A program made the position numbers and the translations under genes. Below, in pieces: positions 15,560 through 23,999 of a stretch of 33,335 nt of DNA (the stretch's first letter is position 1; the number at the start of each line of letters is the position of its first letter). Below the pieces are notes generated by a model. The model saw nothing but the letters and a program-made list of their open reading frames with translations, made no database searches and had not been told where the DNA came from. Origin of the DNA: a virus; the IMG/VR virus record IMGVR_UViG_3300033148_001466, positions 1-33,335 of that record; one strand, given 5' to 3'.

Positions 15560-18037
15560 CTAATTTAGTAATTCCGAATCACTCAATATTCTACGCCATC
15601 CCTCTGCCTGTTGTGAATGAACCGGCCCTGTAAGTCCTACACATGTCTCAAAATTAGCTCCTACCGGATAAGTCCCGTCATAGGCAACAGCAGTTCCCCA
15701 GGTGATTGTATTTCCTGTGGCAGTTGCAAATCCAACTCGCATTTTGGCTACGTTATCAACCAAATATCCAGCTTGCCAGAATCCTCTATACCAAGTATCT
15801 TTTGCACCATTTACATCAACTTTAGCCTCTGTGGTTCCATCAAAGACACATAGCTCCCCATTCTCGTTAAGGTATAGTCCTGACTGTGCATTGCCATCTG
15901 TGGAGAATAGCCCATAATCTCCGGTTGCTACATCCCCATGGTCGAATCCTGGCCTGAACCAAAAGCTCATTGAGAAGTGAGGCCCCATTCCATTCCAACT
16001 ATTTGTAGTTTCTTTGAGTGTAAAGTTATCAAAGTCCCCGCTTGAGTCAATAGCCGTAGACGTTAGCCTAATCCCGCCACCAGCAGTTCCAGTATATTCA
16101 AATGTGAACGAATTAGTTGTCGCATCTGTTACAGTAGATGAAATTACATAGCTCCCTGTTTCATCTTTGATAGTCCAATTAGAAACAAGATTAGCAACAT
16201 CAAATTCTAACTTGTAGACTTTCCCTGAAGCCATTACAGCTTGAGCATCAGGAAGCGTACAGTATTGACCTATAGCATTAGCGGTAACGGTAAGATCATT
16301 TGTTTCATCGTAAGCATTAATGTCGCCATTAGTCCATGAGGTAGCAGCCGAAAAGTCCCTGTCACCTTGAACAGTTATCAACTCTCCCCCCAAAGCCTCC
16401 GCAAACATATTCCCTGTGCCCAATACATCTTTGGGCAGATTCCACCTGGGATACCCACCGCCTTCTGTCGCCCTGGTGACAGCAGAGCCTTCTGTGTAGA
16501 TTGGGCTTGAGGGGAATTTCTTGTTAAGCTCAAACTGTCCCCAATCATAAATCATTGATCGTACTGCATCTACCACCGTAGCAGTATTTGCCCAAACTGT
16601 TGTATTAGCCGGAAATAGATAAAGATAAGCAGTTACATTACCAGAGCTATCGTTAGTTGCTCTAATCCAAAATCTCCACCAATTACCATAACTATCACAA
16701 CCAGTATCCATCTCTACACTTCTGGCTCCCGTTTTAGTATTTATATTTGATATCGTTGTTATTCCACTTCCTCCAGAGAGTAGCAGTTTTAACATTGGAA
16801 AGGTAGTTTCCTCAGTATCTTTTTTAATAAAAAATGAGAATACATGTGTTTCATTATCATCTGCGATTGTAACTGGTTGATAAACACCTTCTACAGCAGC
16901 AACTGAATTGTCCCCTACAGTATGGGCAATGTTATTAACTCCATCAATACCTATTTCATTCTTAGTATGTACAGGAGTTCCTTGTTCTGTCCAACTTCCT
17001 GCTTCATCTAACTTTCTATTCCACAGACACTCATTCACTCCCTCCGGCTCTCCCAGCCCTGCCCAGTACCCGCCTACAAATTCATGACGGTACTGGTCAT
17101 TATTATACCAGCCGAGCAGATTGCCATCAGGGTCATCTTCTGTGAACAGGACGTATTCGATAGCGTTGAAATTAAAGTTGGCATCATACTTCCAGCCTTC
17201 TGAGCCAGTTGGGGTTTTGGTTACGTGGAGGCCGGAAGGGTCGCAGTCGGTTACTTCTTGAAGTAACGTATCTTTAACAAAAATAGTATGACCATTAACA
17301 GTCATATACACATAAGTACTAAAATCATTTCCACCCGCACTTGGCTGAACTTGATAGCCACTAAGAGACTGCCAAGAACCGGACGTTGTTATGAAGTCAA
17401 AACTTTCGTCAGGGTTTAGGCGTAGTTTAAAGACGACATTGCCAGATGTTCCATTTATTGCTTTCGCTTCACCTTTGTATAATTTACCCGTAACAGTTCC
17501 AGCATTTTGCTGAAAGCCTTGAGAATCCGCTGTGCGTGTAATTATATAGTGGTCAGTATCGAAAGTTAAAGTGGAATCAAAAGGAGTCCAATCACCTGTA
17601 TTATCAGCAGAGCAATCATCATCTACGATAGTTGAAAGTGTCTCCCCACCACCACCAGCCCCAACATAGGCAACAGCTTTCAGCCCTGCATCATCAACCA
17701 GCGTGATCTTCTCACCTGTATTAGCGTGGGCACTATAATTCTTCCCACTCACACAGAACCAGCTCTGCCCATCTGCAAAGCTGCTCTCACTATTAGCAGA
17801 GACAACAGCCTCGCCAAATACCACGGATTCCTGTACCCAGCCGTTGGCAACGCTATTCCGGCCTTCAAAGATGCCATCACCAAGACCAACAAAGTCTACA
17901 TCAGGATTAACACCACAACTCGGAGTAAAGGGTATCCTGAAATCAGGCAATACCAACTGAGTATAATTCCCACCTGCAAATACAAACGGAGGTAAGGCCA
18001 GGAAGCCGATCAGTATTGCAATAATTATCTTTAACAT
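15560..18037 (-). CDS. Large fibre-like protein with signal peptide, carbohydrate-binding and LamG-like domains
   Basis: This 825-aa protein opens with a clear Sec signal (MLKIIIAILIGFLALPPFVF, cleavage after VFA at residue 21). Beta-sandwich modules follow: an N-terminal module, a carbohydrate-binding-like module at about 335-500 (NECLWNRKLDEAGSWTEQGT, HVFSFFIKKD, WWRFWIRAT), and a C-terminal LamG/concanavalin-like module from about 680 (FSMSFWFRPGFDHG, DTWYRGFWQAG, WRRILSD). Such modules bind host glycans in receptor-binding fibres. AAGGAGG overlaps the stop of the preceding gene. An N-terminal signal peptide on a tail fibre is unusual. Confidence 0.78.
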   Translation of the reverse strand: MLKIIIAILIGFLALPPFVFAGGNYTQLVLPDFRIPFTPSCGVNPDVDFVGLGDGIFEGRNSVANGWVQESVVFGEAVVSANSESSFADGQSWFCVSGKNYSAHANTGEKITLVDDAGLKAVAYVGAGGGGETLSTIVDDDCSADNTGDWTPFDSTLTFDTDHYIITRTADSQGFQQNAGTVTGKLYKGEAKAINGTSGNVVFKLRLNPDESFDFITTSGSWQSLSGYQVQPSAGGNDFSTYVYMTVNGHTIFVKDTLLQEVTDCDPSGLHVTKTPTGSEGWKYDANFNFNAIEYVLFTEDDPDGNLLGWYNNDQYRHEFVGGYWAGLGEPEGVNECLWNRKLDEAGSWTEQGTPVHTKNEIGIDGVNNIAHTVGDNSVAAVEGVYQPVTIADDNETHVFSFFIKKDTEETTFPMLKLLLSGGSGITTISNINTKTGARSVEMDTGCDSYGNWWRFWIRATNDSSGNVTAYLYLFPANTTVWANTATVVDAVRSMIYDWGQFELNKKFPSSPIYTEGSAVTRATEGGGYPRWNLPKDVLGTGNMFAEALGGELITVQGDRDFSAATSWTNGDINAYDETNDLTVTANAIGQYCTLPDAQAVMASGKVYKLEFDVANLVSNWTIKDETGSYVISSTVTDATTNSFTFEYTGTAGGGIRLTSTAIDSSGDFDNFTLKETTNSWNGMGPHFSMSFWFRPGFDHGDVATGDYGLFSTDGNAQSGLYLNENGELCVFDGTTEAKVDVNGAKDTWYRGFWQAGYLVDNVAKMRVGFATATGNTITWGTAVAYDGTYPVGANFETCVGLTGPVHSQQAEGWRRILSDSELLN

Positions 18038-18051
18038 ATCAGCTCACCTCC

Positions 18052-19689
18052 TTAGTAAGTTACGCTACCGATTTTCACGTAATATTTAATCTCAAGCCAG
18101 GAAACACCAATGTCCTGTTCATAATCATCTTCTGCATCTGAAATATCCCTATTGAGTGAGAATCGTACAGTCTCACCAGCAGCCAGATTAGTAATTGTAA
18201 CAACTACCCATCCTGTAGTCCATGAATCCCATTGAGTATCAGCACCAAGATCGTTAAGATCATCTTCCTCTGAAACCACGAGCGTTCCTTCCGCACAAGT
18301 CACCAGATCACCATCACCTATGGAACAGCCCGCTATTTGAAAAGCCACCCCTTCTGTTGCAGCCGGGGCCGTAGCATTGGAGATCAAGCCACGCACTCGT
18401 ACCTTGACTTCATTAGCTGTGACTTCCTGTAAATCAGCAGGCACCACCCACTCGAAAATTAAATCTTCATCTGCCACATCGTCAAAATCCCTGTATTTAA
18501 CCTGGTCTTTAGCAGTCAGTCCAGCCGGTGAACTTGTTCCGCCTTCTGCCCACGAGATAGGAATTGACTCAACTACAACATTGGTCGCGGTTACAATAGG
18601 ATGAATATGGATATCTACAAGAATCTTGGAATTAGCTCCTTCCTCAGTTAAGGCATATCCAATTATCACAAAAGGGCCAGAAGAAGGCGCAACATTCGTT
18701 ATTCCCCCTGCTATTGTCGCAGTATAAAGCTCATCACCAGCAACCCAATCCTCAGAATTAGGATTAATGTCATTACCTTTAGTGCTGTTTACCGCTTCCA
18801 ATAGTCCTTCTGTAACAATAAACCCTGTTGTATTTTGCGAAATGGCCTCAGCAGCCAATCCTCTTGTTTTATATTTACTGGCATCATCAGCATCCGAAAG
18901 ACCAACTTTTACAAACGCACTCCCAACTGCCCCTGACACATATACCGGCTGCCCTGAAATAAGAGCAGAAGTATTCTCCTCTTTTACACGTAAAACATCC
19001 AAAACAGGTGCTCCATCATCATCTGCTAAACATCTTACAGTCCAGGTTGTACCATCACATGTAGCAATCCCCATATGCCCGTAATGAATAGTTTGAATAG
19101 CTCCTGCCTCATCGTTCTGTACATATAAATCTTCTCCTTCCTCATTTGCCATATTGAAAATAAAATAAAATAGATTAGCAGTCTCAGGAGGAAGTTTAAC
19201 ATCTCTATCTGTTCCATCAGGATCAAGCTTTTGGATAACTGTGTCAGTAATAACCATAGTCTTGGTTGCAGCTAATGTTTCTACATTCTGATCAAGATAT
19301 AAGATATTACCACTTAATATAGTAGCATGTACTGCCGCCGGAGTAGTACCACCAATAGTAGTATCATTAATACCTCCACCTGTTATAGCTATATTATCAT
19401 CATCTTGAGTTGATATAGTGCCAAGACCTAAATTAGTTCTAGCATCAGCAGCTGTACTCGCACCTGTTCCACCATCTACAACAACTAAATCAGTAATACC
19501 AGTAATTGTTCCACCAGTTACAACTATATCCTCAAATGTCTGCTCACCAATCCAAACATGATCTTCAAGCAAGAATTGATTAAGTGGAAAACCTTCTCTA
19601 GGCCCACCTTGACTTGGACCTTCAGCTAAGGAAACTGACGCAAATAGAATAATAAACAAAGCTGTCAGATACTTAAACAAACTTTTCAT
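18052..19689 (-). CDS. Tail-fibre-like protein with signal peptide
   Basis: This 545-aa protein starts with a Sec signal (MKSLFKYLTALFIILFASVS, cleavage after SLA at about residue 22). It then has a typical tail-fibre motif, VDGGTGASTAADARTNLGLG (71-90), seen in many phage fibres. The middle is threaded with beta strands (VLRVKEENTSALISGQPVYV) and resembles phage head-fibre or peptidase-like decoration repeats. The C-terminal domain is beta-sandwich-like (EWVVPADLQEVTANEVKVRV). SD GAGG. It probably forms part of an adsorption apparatus with the next gene. Confidence 0.78.
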   Translation of the reverse strand: MKSLFKYLTALFIILFASVSLAEGPSQGGPREGFPLNQFLLEDHVWIGEQTFEDIVVTGGTITGITDLVVVDGGTGASTAADARTNLGLGTISTQDDDNIAITGGGINDTTIGGTTPAAVHATILSGNILYLDQNVETLAATKTMVITDTVIQKLDPDGTDRDVKLPPETANLFYFIFNMANEEGEDLYVQNDEAGAIQTIHYGHMGIATCDGTTWTVRCLADDDGAPVLDVLRVKEENTSALISGQPVYVSGAVGSAFVKVGLSDADDASKYKTRGLAAEAISQNTTGFIVTEGLLEAVNSTKGNDINPNSEDWVAGDELYTATIAGGITNVAPSSGPFVIIGYALTEEGANSKILVDIHIHPIVTATNVVVESIPISWAEGGTSSPAGLTAKDQVKYRDFDDVADEDLIFEWVVPADLQEVTANEVKVRVRGLISNATAPAATEGVAFQIAGCSIGDGDLVTCAEGTLVVSEEDDLNDLGADTQWDSWTTGWVVVTITNLAAGETVRFSLNRDISDAEDDYEQDIGVSWLEIKYYVKIGSVTY

Positions 19690-19703
19690 AATACTTACCT
19701 CAC

Positions 19704-20006
19704 TTATTTATAGTATGTAACTATTGCTGTTACATCATCTGTTAAAGCAATCATGCGAAGTTGACGAATTGCCTGAGGATTCGTAAAGTAGAGACTGGTT
19801 CCATTATATACAGGATGTCCCTCGACACCAACTACTTCTGGATCTCCACTATCTATTCTATACCTAATATTTCCATCTTCAAAGGTAATATAGACAGCAT
19901 TTGCATTTCCCCTTAATGCCTCAGTAAGTCGTACAACTACAGCATCTGTGATAGTCAATTTTTCATAGTCGATAGGTGTCCTATCTATATATTGAACTAT
20001 TTGCAT
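19704..20006 (-). CDS. Small beta-rich phage protein
   Basis: This 100-aa protein, made mostly of strands (AVYITFEDGNIRYRIDSG, LYFTNPQAIRQLRMIALT, VTAIVTYYK), is typical of small conserved structural proteins encoded after TerL. The SD is GGAGGACAATT. It is 2 nt from the terminase stop and probably belongs to the virion, but the role is unknown. Confidence 0.7.
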   Translation of the reverse strand: MQIVQYIDRTPIDYEKLTITDAVVVRLTEALRGNANAVYITFEDGNIRYRIDSGDPEVVGVEGHPVYNGTSLYFTNPQAIRQLRMIALTDDVTAIVTYYK

Positions 20007-20007
20007 T

Positions 20008-21576
20008 TTAAATTGTCCTCCAATCTTCTATGGGATCTTCATAGTCAAGTTCCCTGTATTCATCTTCTGGATCTTCCAGATCATCCTTAGGTGCAAAGTA
20101 TCTTTCACCAAGCTCCAACATCTCAACAACATATGCTGTAGCATCCATAATGTCCCAGAGCTTTGATCTTGGGAACATTCTTAGTTGTTGTTCTAAGTTT
20201 TTTATCTTTGGGCAAGCTGCATTGTGATAGATGTAGCCTAGTCTATAAAATGGGACTAGCTCACGTATGCGGAGGACTTTCCCCTTTTCATTATTCTGCC
20301 CACCACGAGCTTTTAGCCAGATTAATTCAAAGAATTTACCACGATGAAACATCTCATTTTTAAGTGGTTGTTTAATAAACTCGTTTAAGGAAGTCTCCTC
20401 AACTCCTGCAACATTGCAACCGAGAGATATAGCCATCTGAAAAAATGCATCGTAGATCTCATCAGGATACATCTTTTCAGATACTATGTCTCTGATATAA
20501 AGACGGGCGCTTTTTAGATCTATACCTATTCCAACAATAGCGGATTCGGCACTGTGGATTTTCTTTGTTTTGGCAGGGTCTAGGATTACTATAGACTCTA
20601 TATTTTTGTTTAGTTGAACTTCAGCATCAGTTAATTTTAAGTCTATTTCTGGCCTGAAAGTTCTTTCTGGGGGAATGTTGTAGTATTTGAAGTAGCTATC
20701 TTGGAATGAAGAATCTTTGGTTGAGATAGGTAAGTTTCTTAATTCACGAAAGAATACATCAGTTTGTCCACTATCTACATGATCTTGCCATTCCTTAGCA
20801 ATTTCTTCATTTGACATGAACTCAGGAGCTATTGAATTAAACTCATCGTCACAGGCTTCTATCCTTTCCGACTTCCATTCAGGAGAATCTATTAATCTTT
20901 GAAGCACTGAATCTTCATGCTTTAATGTGTCAATGTAGACTATCTTGTAAGTTTTTGCTTGTTGGCCTATACGAGGTACAGATTTAACAACATCTGCATA
21001 GAGCCACTCGTAAAGTTTATCTCTGTAATCCTTATTATCTATATGCAAAGGATCTTCGAGATCATCTATGATAATTAGACCAGGGCGATCATTTTTAAAT
21101 AAGACACCACGAACTTGCTGCCCAGCTCCACGAGGCCAGACTAAGGTGTCATAAGCTACCCAAGCTTTCTTGCTAAAGGTTTCCTCAAATTCTGCTTTGT
21201 CGGTATCTCTATGTTTGAAATGACCGAAGAAGTGTTTAATAGATCTATTAACTACAAGTTCACGGCGTAGGTTTTCGGTTTGGAGGGATGCTGCATCATG
21301 GCTTTTGTTTATATAGCAGATGAATCCTGTGTAATTGAATAAGATATATCTTGAGGTGAGAGCAAGAGCAACCATGGAAGTCTTTCCCCAACCACGAGGA
21401 GCGGCTATCACTACTTTATTGTCAGGTCCGTCTATTAGATCAAATATCTTTCCATGGACTTGAGGAGCGAAAGGGAGAGAGAAACGTTCAGGGAAGAAAG
21501 TCTTAGCAAGTACTTCAGTCGAAACACTGCAGTAGGAAAGAAGTTCAGATATTGAGTTGTCTAATGCATAATCCAT
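20008..21576 (-). CDS. terL: Terminase large subunit
   Basis: This 522-aa DNA-packaging motor has a Walker A variant at residues 59-66 (APRGWGKT) and a Walker B at about 167-175 (LIIIDDLED). Its C-terminal RNase H-like nuclease has catalytic acids in VILDPAKT, in GVEETSLNEF and in WDIMDATAYV. The size is normal for the family. The start has no SD: boundary repeat copy 5 lies directly upstream, 7 nt before the ATG, so initiation may depend on the upstream gene. It pumps DNA into the procapsid through the portal. Confidence 0.93.
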   Translation of the reverse strand: MDYALDNSISELLSYCSVSTEVLAKTFFPERFSLPFAPQVHGKIFDLIDGPDNKVVIAAPRGWGKTSMVALALTSRYILFNYTGFICYINKSHDAASLQTENLRRELVVNRSIKHFFGHFKHRDTDKAEFEETFSKKAWVAYDTLVWPRGAGQQVRGVLFKNDRPGLIIIDDLEDPLHIDNKDYRDKLYEWLYADVVKSVPRIGQQAKTYKIVYIDTLKHEDSVLQRLIDSPEWKSERIEACDDEFNSIAPEFMSNEEIAKEWQDHVDSGQTDVFFRELRNLPISTKDSSFQDSYFKYYNIPPERTFRPEIDLKLTDAEVQLNKNIESIVILDPAKTKKIHSAESAIVGIGIDLKSARLYIRDIVSEKMYPDEIYDAFFQMAISLGCNVAGVEETSLNEFIKQPLKNEMFHRGKFFELIWLKARGGQNNEKGKVLRIRELVPFYRLGYIYHNAACPKIKNLEQQLRMFPRSKLWDIMDATAYVVEMLELGERYFAPKDDLEDPEDEYRELDYEDPIEDWRTI

Positions 21577-21582
21577 AATATT

Positions 21583-21607
21583 AGTTAATTAAATTAATTA
21601 ATTTACT
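21583..21607. repeat. 25-bp palindromic boundary repeat, copy 5
   Basis: AGTTAATTAA...AATTTACT. It contains the TAA stop (21603-21605) of the DUF1353 gene and occupies the place where the SD of TerL would be. Confidence 0.9.
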
Positions 21608-22028
21608 TGTTAGCACCAGATACTTCTTCTAATGTTGATTTAACCTTAAGTTTATGAAAGTATCCAAAGACAGCACGGACAACTAATGTTTTAACATTTC
21701 TGCGACATGATCTATTAAATCTAGCAAACCATCCTCCATTTAGTATATTGTCTCTACATTTTTGGACTTCTAAATAAAGGTCAGCTGCTTGTTGCTTAGT
21801 TACAATAGGATCACTGTTCTTTCTACACCAGTAATCGTGCACAACTCTACCTACTTTAGATGTAGATTTGATAAAGAGAACTGATTCATAATCACATATG
21901 AATCCTTCAGGGATGACAACTACTTTATCTAATATCTTACTATAATAGGAAAATGGTAGATAGAGTTCTACATATCTACTACCAATAATATCTTTTACAA
22001 TTAAGTCTGATAATAGTTTAGTTTCCAT
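21603..22028 (-). CDS. DUF1353 family protein
   Basis: This protein matches the DUF1353 phage family: a first strand, ELYLPFSYYS, then VVVIPEGFICDYESVLF (the family's 'VPaGF.tDfaS' block) and RVVHDYWCRK (the 'avvHDyly' block). I choose ATG 22028 (METKLLSDL, 141 aa) because the domain begins directly after it. ATG 22073 would add 15 residues and overlap the upstream gene by 56 nt. The SD for 22028 (GAGGGAG) is very close, so the start is uncertain. The family occurs in many phages, and its function is not established. Confidence 0.75.
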   Translation of the reverse strand: METKLLSDLIVKDIIGSRYVELYLPFSYYSKILDKVVVIPEGFICDYESVLFIKSTSKVGRVVHDYWCRKNSDPIVTKQQAADLYLEVQKCRDNILNGGWFARFNRSCRRNVKTLVVRAVFGYFHKLKVKSTLEEVSGANK

Positions 22029-22185
22029 CTCCCTCAAAAGATATATCTGAAAAGCTATCCTCTTGTGAAACATTTATAGTTTGACCACCGCCAATAATAC
22101 TATAACCTTCAACTTTTAAGATATCTTCTATTTGATGTCTTATACTTGGATGTATCTGTGGAGTAACTTTCAGTATAAATTTCAT
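22018..22185 (-). CDS. 55-aa protein between TerS and DUF1353
   Basis: This short gene has an excellent SD (GGAGG before ATAA-ATG). The product, MKFILKVTPQIHPSIRHQIE..., ends with an acidic tail, VSQEDSFSDISFEGDGN. The pattern of a strand, a helix and another strand (LKVEGYSIIGGGQTI) suggests a small folded alpha/beta unit. It overlaps the DUF1353 gene by 11 nt and belongs to the packaging operon. Confidence 0.72.
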   Translation of the reverse strand: MKFILKVTPQIHPSIRHQIEDILKVEGYSIIGGGQTINVSQEDSFSDISFEGDGN

Positions 22186-22206
22186 TTATAAAACCTCCAT
22201 TGATTA

Positions 22207-22785
22207 CTAAGATCCATCTTCTACTTCAACAACCTTTCCTGCAGCTACAGCCGCTTCAATTCCCCTACGTTTGAACTCATCTATCTCTTCAGCTTTCAAT
22301 GACATATGTACTGAGCGAGTATCTATACGAGTAGGAGCTTTCATTCCTGCAAGTTCAAGTGCAACAGTGTCAGCAGTGTCTTTTTGCATCTTTAATGATA
22401 CATCTGGGTCGAAATTTTCTGATTCAGCTTTCTGATCAGCGCTAAGAATCCTCTCATATACATCGAGGGACTTCTTAGTCAATTCCATAACTTTATCTTG
22501 GAGCTTTTCAAATTCCCCATCTCTTTCCTTTCTCTTATCTGATGTAGCTTGCATACCGAGAGAAGAGTTTAAAGTGTTAGATACTGTCTGAGGATGAATA
22601 TCTAACATTTCAGCTATCTCCACTTGCTTATGGCCCAGAAGTGCTAAGTTAATAATTTCCCTGGAACGCTGCCAAAGTTGCTTGATGTCAAACTTTCTCG
22701 TCCCATCTTCATTATCTCTTTCTCTCCTCTTATCTTGATCTCTAAAGTCAAATCCATATAAAGATGTAGTATCTGCATAGGCCAT
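22207..22785 (-). CDS. terS: Terminase small subunit
   Basis: This 192-aa protein is the first gene of the leftward operon. It has a helix-turn-helix at about 50-73 (LGHKQVEIAEMLDIHPQTVS), a central coiled-coil helix region (EFEKLQDKVMELTKKSLDVY) and an acidic C-terminus, in the usual order for small terminases that recognise the packaging site. It lies upstream of TerL. GAGG lies eight bases before the ATG, and the promoter at 22805-22833 would give a leader of only about 13 nt. Confidence 0.8.
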   Translation of the reverse strand: MAYADTTSLYGFDFRDQDKRRERDNEDGTRKFDIKQLWQRSREIINLALLGHKQVEIAEMLDIHPQTVSNTLNSSLGMQATSDKRKERDGEFEKLQDKVMELTKKSLDVYERILSADQKAESENFDPDVSLKMQKDTADTVALELAGMKAPTRIDTRSVHMSLKAEEIDEFKRRGIEAAVAAGKVVEVEDGS

Positions 22786-22804
22786 ATTTCAATCCTCTGT
22801 TTTC

Positions 22805-22833
22805 ATTATGACACATTTCAGCCTAAATGTCAA
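22805..22833 (-). promoter_or_regulatory. Leftward promoter of the virion operon
   Basis: On the minus strand: TTGACA (22833-22828), 17-nt spacer, CATAAT (22810-22805), preceded by TGT as an extended -10. The predicted start near 22798 lies just before the SD of TerS. Confidence 0.75.
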
Positions 22834-22857
22834 CAATTTTCTTTAATCATTTAACGT

Positions 22858-22882
22858 AGTTAATTAAATTAATTAACCCACT
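22858..22882. repeat. 25-bp palindromic boundary repeat, copy 6
   Basis: AGTTAATTAA...TTAACCCACT, in the divergent control region, 25 bases upstream of the -35 of the leftward promoter. Confidence 0.88.
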
Positions 22883-22901
22883 AAACATTTGAAACTATTC
22901 T

Positions 22902-22975
22902 CTAATTAATCAATTAATTAATTAGTTAATCAATCATTGATTAGTAGGCCATCAATGATCAATATGGATCATTTA
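22902..22975. promoter_or_regulatory. AT-rich operator-like cluster in the divergent region
   Basis: This stretch between the two divergent promoters holds several inverted ATCAAT/ATTGAT words, including a perfect dyad AATCAAT-C-ATTGATT (22928-22942), and ATCAATGATCAAT at 22951-22963. The density of half-sites suggests repressor or activator binding. No repressor gene is identified in the window. Confidence 0.45.
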
Positions 22976-23058
22976 GTTAATTTTTAGTATAAAATGTGAG
23001 GGAGGTAACCCCACCGCCTATGAACCCAACTATCCCCCATCGACCTCGAATAAATATG

Positions 23059-23086
23059 TTGACAAGGGGTGTGTATATGGTATGAT
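23059..23086 (+). promoter_or_regulatory. Rightward early promoter
   Basis: TTGACA (23059-23064), 16-nt spacer, TATGAT (23081-23086) with TGG directly before it as an extended -10. It drives the genes at 23199 and 23626, which end at the terminator at 23806. The leader of about 105 nt contains no convincing ORF. Confidence 0.8.
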
Positions 23087-23198
23087 GTAATTAAATGATG
23101 ATTTAAGTGTTCTTTGATAATTAGATGGTTAGGCATGAACCAGTGAATCATGTCACAAGCTTTGTGGGTAGTCCATAATGTAACATCGAGGTGTTATT

Positions 23199-23570
23199 AT
23201 GGATATAAAGGAATTGGTTAAAGGTATCAATTTAACTAAAGCATGTTCGATTAGACCGGATAAGGACTCGAGTGATTCCAAGACGGTTACATTGAATGTA
23301 AAGTTTAACGATATACCTTTACAAGCCGTGTTTGACAAAGCGGTATCGAGCGCTGTCATCCAATGGCAAAATGGCCCTGGTCGGAATAAATTTGACACGT
23401 GGAAGCACGGACAGGTTGTCAATGTTGATTTTAAAGCACCAGGCCGAGCGCCGCAATTATCTCCAATTGAACAGTTTACAGTTGAAGCAAAAGCGGCCGG
23501 AATTAACACGGATGACAAAGTAGCATTGAAAGCGTACATTACAAAGCGTATCAATGAAATGGTAGTATAA
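23199..23570 (+). CDS. First early protein, function unknown
   Basis: This 123-aa protein has SD GAGGTG. It is basic to neutral, with strands (SKTVTLNVKFNDIPL, GQVVNVDFKAPG) and C-terminal helices (SPIEQFTVEAKAAG, ALKAYITKRINEMV). In layout (beta half, Trp-containing middle, helical C-terminus) it resembles the 122-aa protein at 28445, and both follow strong promoters and are followed by intrinsic terminators. A distant relation or shared abundant-protein role is possible but not demonstrated. GC and codon use suggest high expression. Confidence 0.75.
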   Translation: MDIKELVKGINLTKACSIRPDKDSSDSKTVTLNVKFNDIPLQAVFDKAVSSAVIQWQNGPGRNKFDTWKHGQVVNVDFKAPGRAPQLSPIEQFTVEAKAAGINTDDKVALKAYITKRINEMVV

Positions 23571-23625
23571 CATAAACCCAGGACTATTCACAAGGTATAA
23601 CTATTATATAAAGGAGGTGATACTA

Positions 23626-23796
23626 ATGGATATAAATAAGACCGTAAGGGAAATACAGAAGTTAGGCATCCCTTTACAAGACTGCTTGAAGATATCAGCA
23701 GCCTGCTGGTTCGTAGTGGCTTGTAGAAATACCGAGAAGGATGTCTATGATGAACTAGTAAAAGCTTATGGACAGCAGTTAGATGAATTGTACTAA
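23626..23796 (+). CDS. 56-aa early protein
   Basis: This protein has a near-perfect SD (AAGGAGGTGA, eight bases before ATG). The 56-aa helical product (MDINKTVREIQKLGIPLQDC, then CWFVVACRNTEKDVYDELVK) has three Cys but no CxxC pair. It is the second gene of the promoter-23059 unit and ends 9 bases before the terminator. A small host-takeover protein is plausible from its early position; nothing in the sequence identifies its target. Confidence 0.72.
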   Translation: MDINKTVREIQKLGIPLQDCLKISAACWFVVACRNTEKDVYDELVKAYGQQLDELY

Positions 23797-23805
23797 TATC
23801 TAAAG

Positions 23806-23837
23806 CCTTCTATGTTAATTCATAGAAGGTTTTTTAT
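23806..23837 (+). terminator. Intrinsic terminator of first early unit
   Basis: CCTTCTATG and CATAGAAGG form a perfect 9-bp stem with loop TTAATT, followed by TTTTTTATT. Confidence 0.92.
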
Positions 23838-23909
23838 TGCCTTCTACAGCTTTATCTATCTCCTCTAATCTGGGGAAACTGGCACTGATTATAATAAGAT
23901 AATTGATTA

Positions 23910-23934
23910 AGTGAATTAATTAATTTAATCCACT
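23910..23934. repeat. 25-bp palindromic boundary repeat, copy 7
   Basis: AGTGAATTAA...TTAATCCACT, between the terminator at 23806 and the promoter at 23960. Confidence 0.9.
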
Positions 23935-23959
23935 ATATCTAATTAATCATTGTTTATTG

Positions 23960-23989
23960 TTGACAACTATACCTTAGATATGATACAAT
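23960..23989 (+). promoter_or_regulatory. Early promoter upstream of the iteron region
   Basis: TTGACA (23960-23965), 18-nt spacer, TACAAT (23984-23989) with TGA directly before it. The predicted transcript starts near 23996, at the first 8-bp iteron unit, and has a leader of about 265 nt. Confidence 0.75.
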
Positions 23990-23999
23990 GATCGGTATT

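Noticed and set aside
22902-22926. Possible twelfth copy of the 25-bp repeat
   Set aside because: It has the TTAATTAA core but not the AGT...ACT ends shared by all eleven copies, so it is placed with the operator-like cluster.
23010-23060. Leader peptide after the GGGAGG at about 22999
   Set aside because: The ATG (about 23019) is too far from the SD-like word, the frame is only 11 codons, and it lies upstream of the promoter.
23153-23554. 133-codon minus-strand ORF opposite the first early gene
   Set aside because: It runs against an early gene with a good SD and promoter, has no SD of its own and no recognisable domain.
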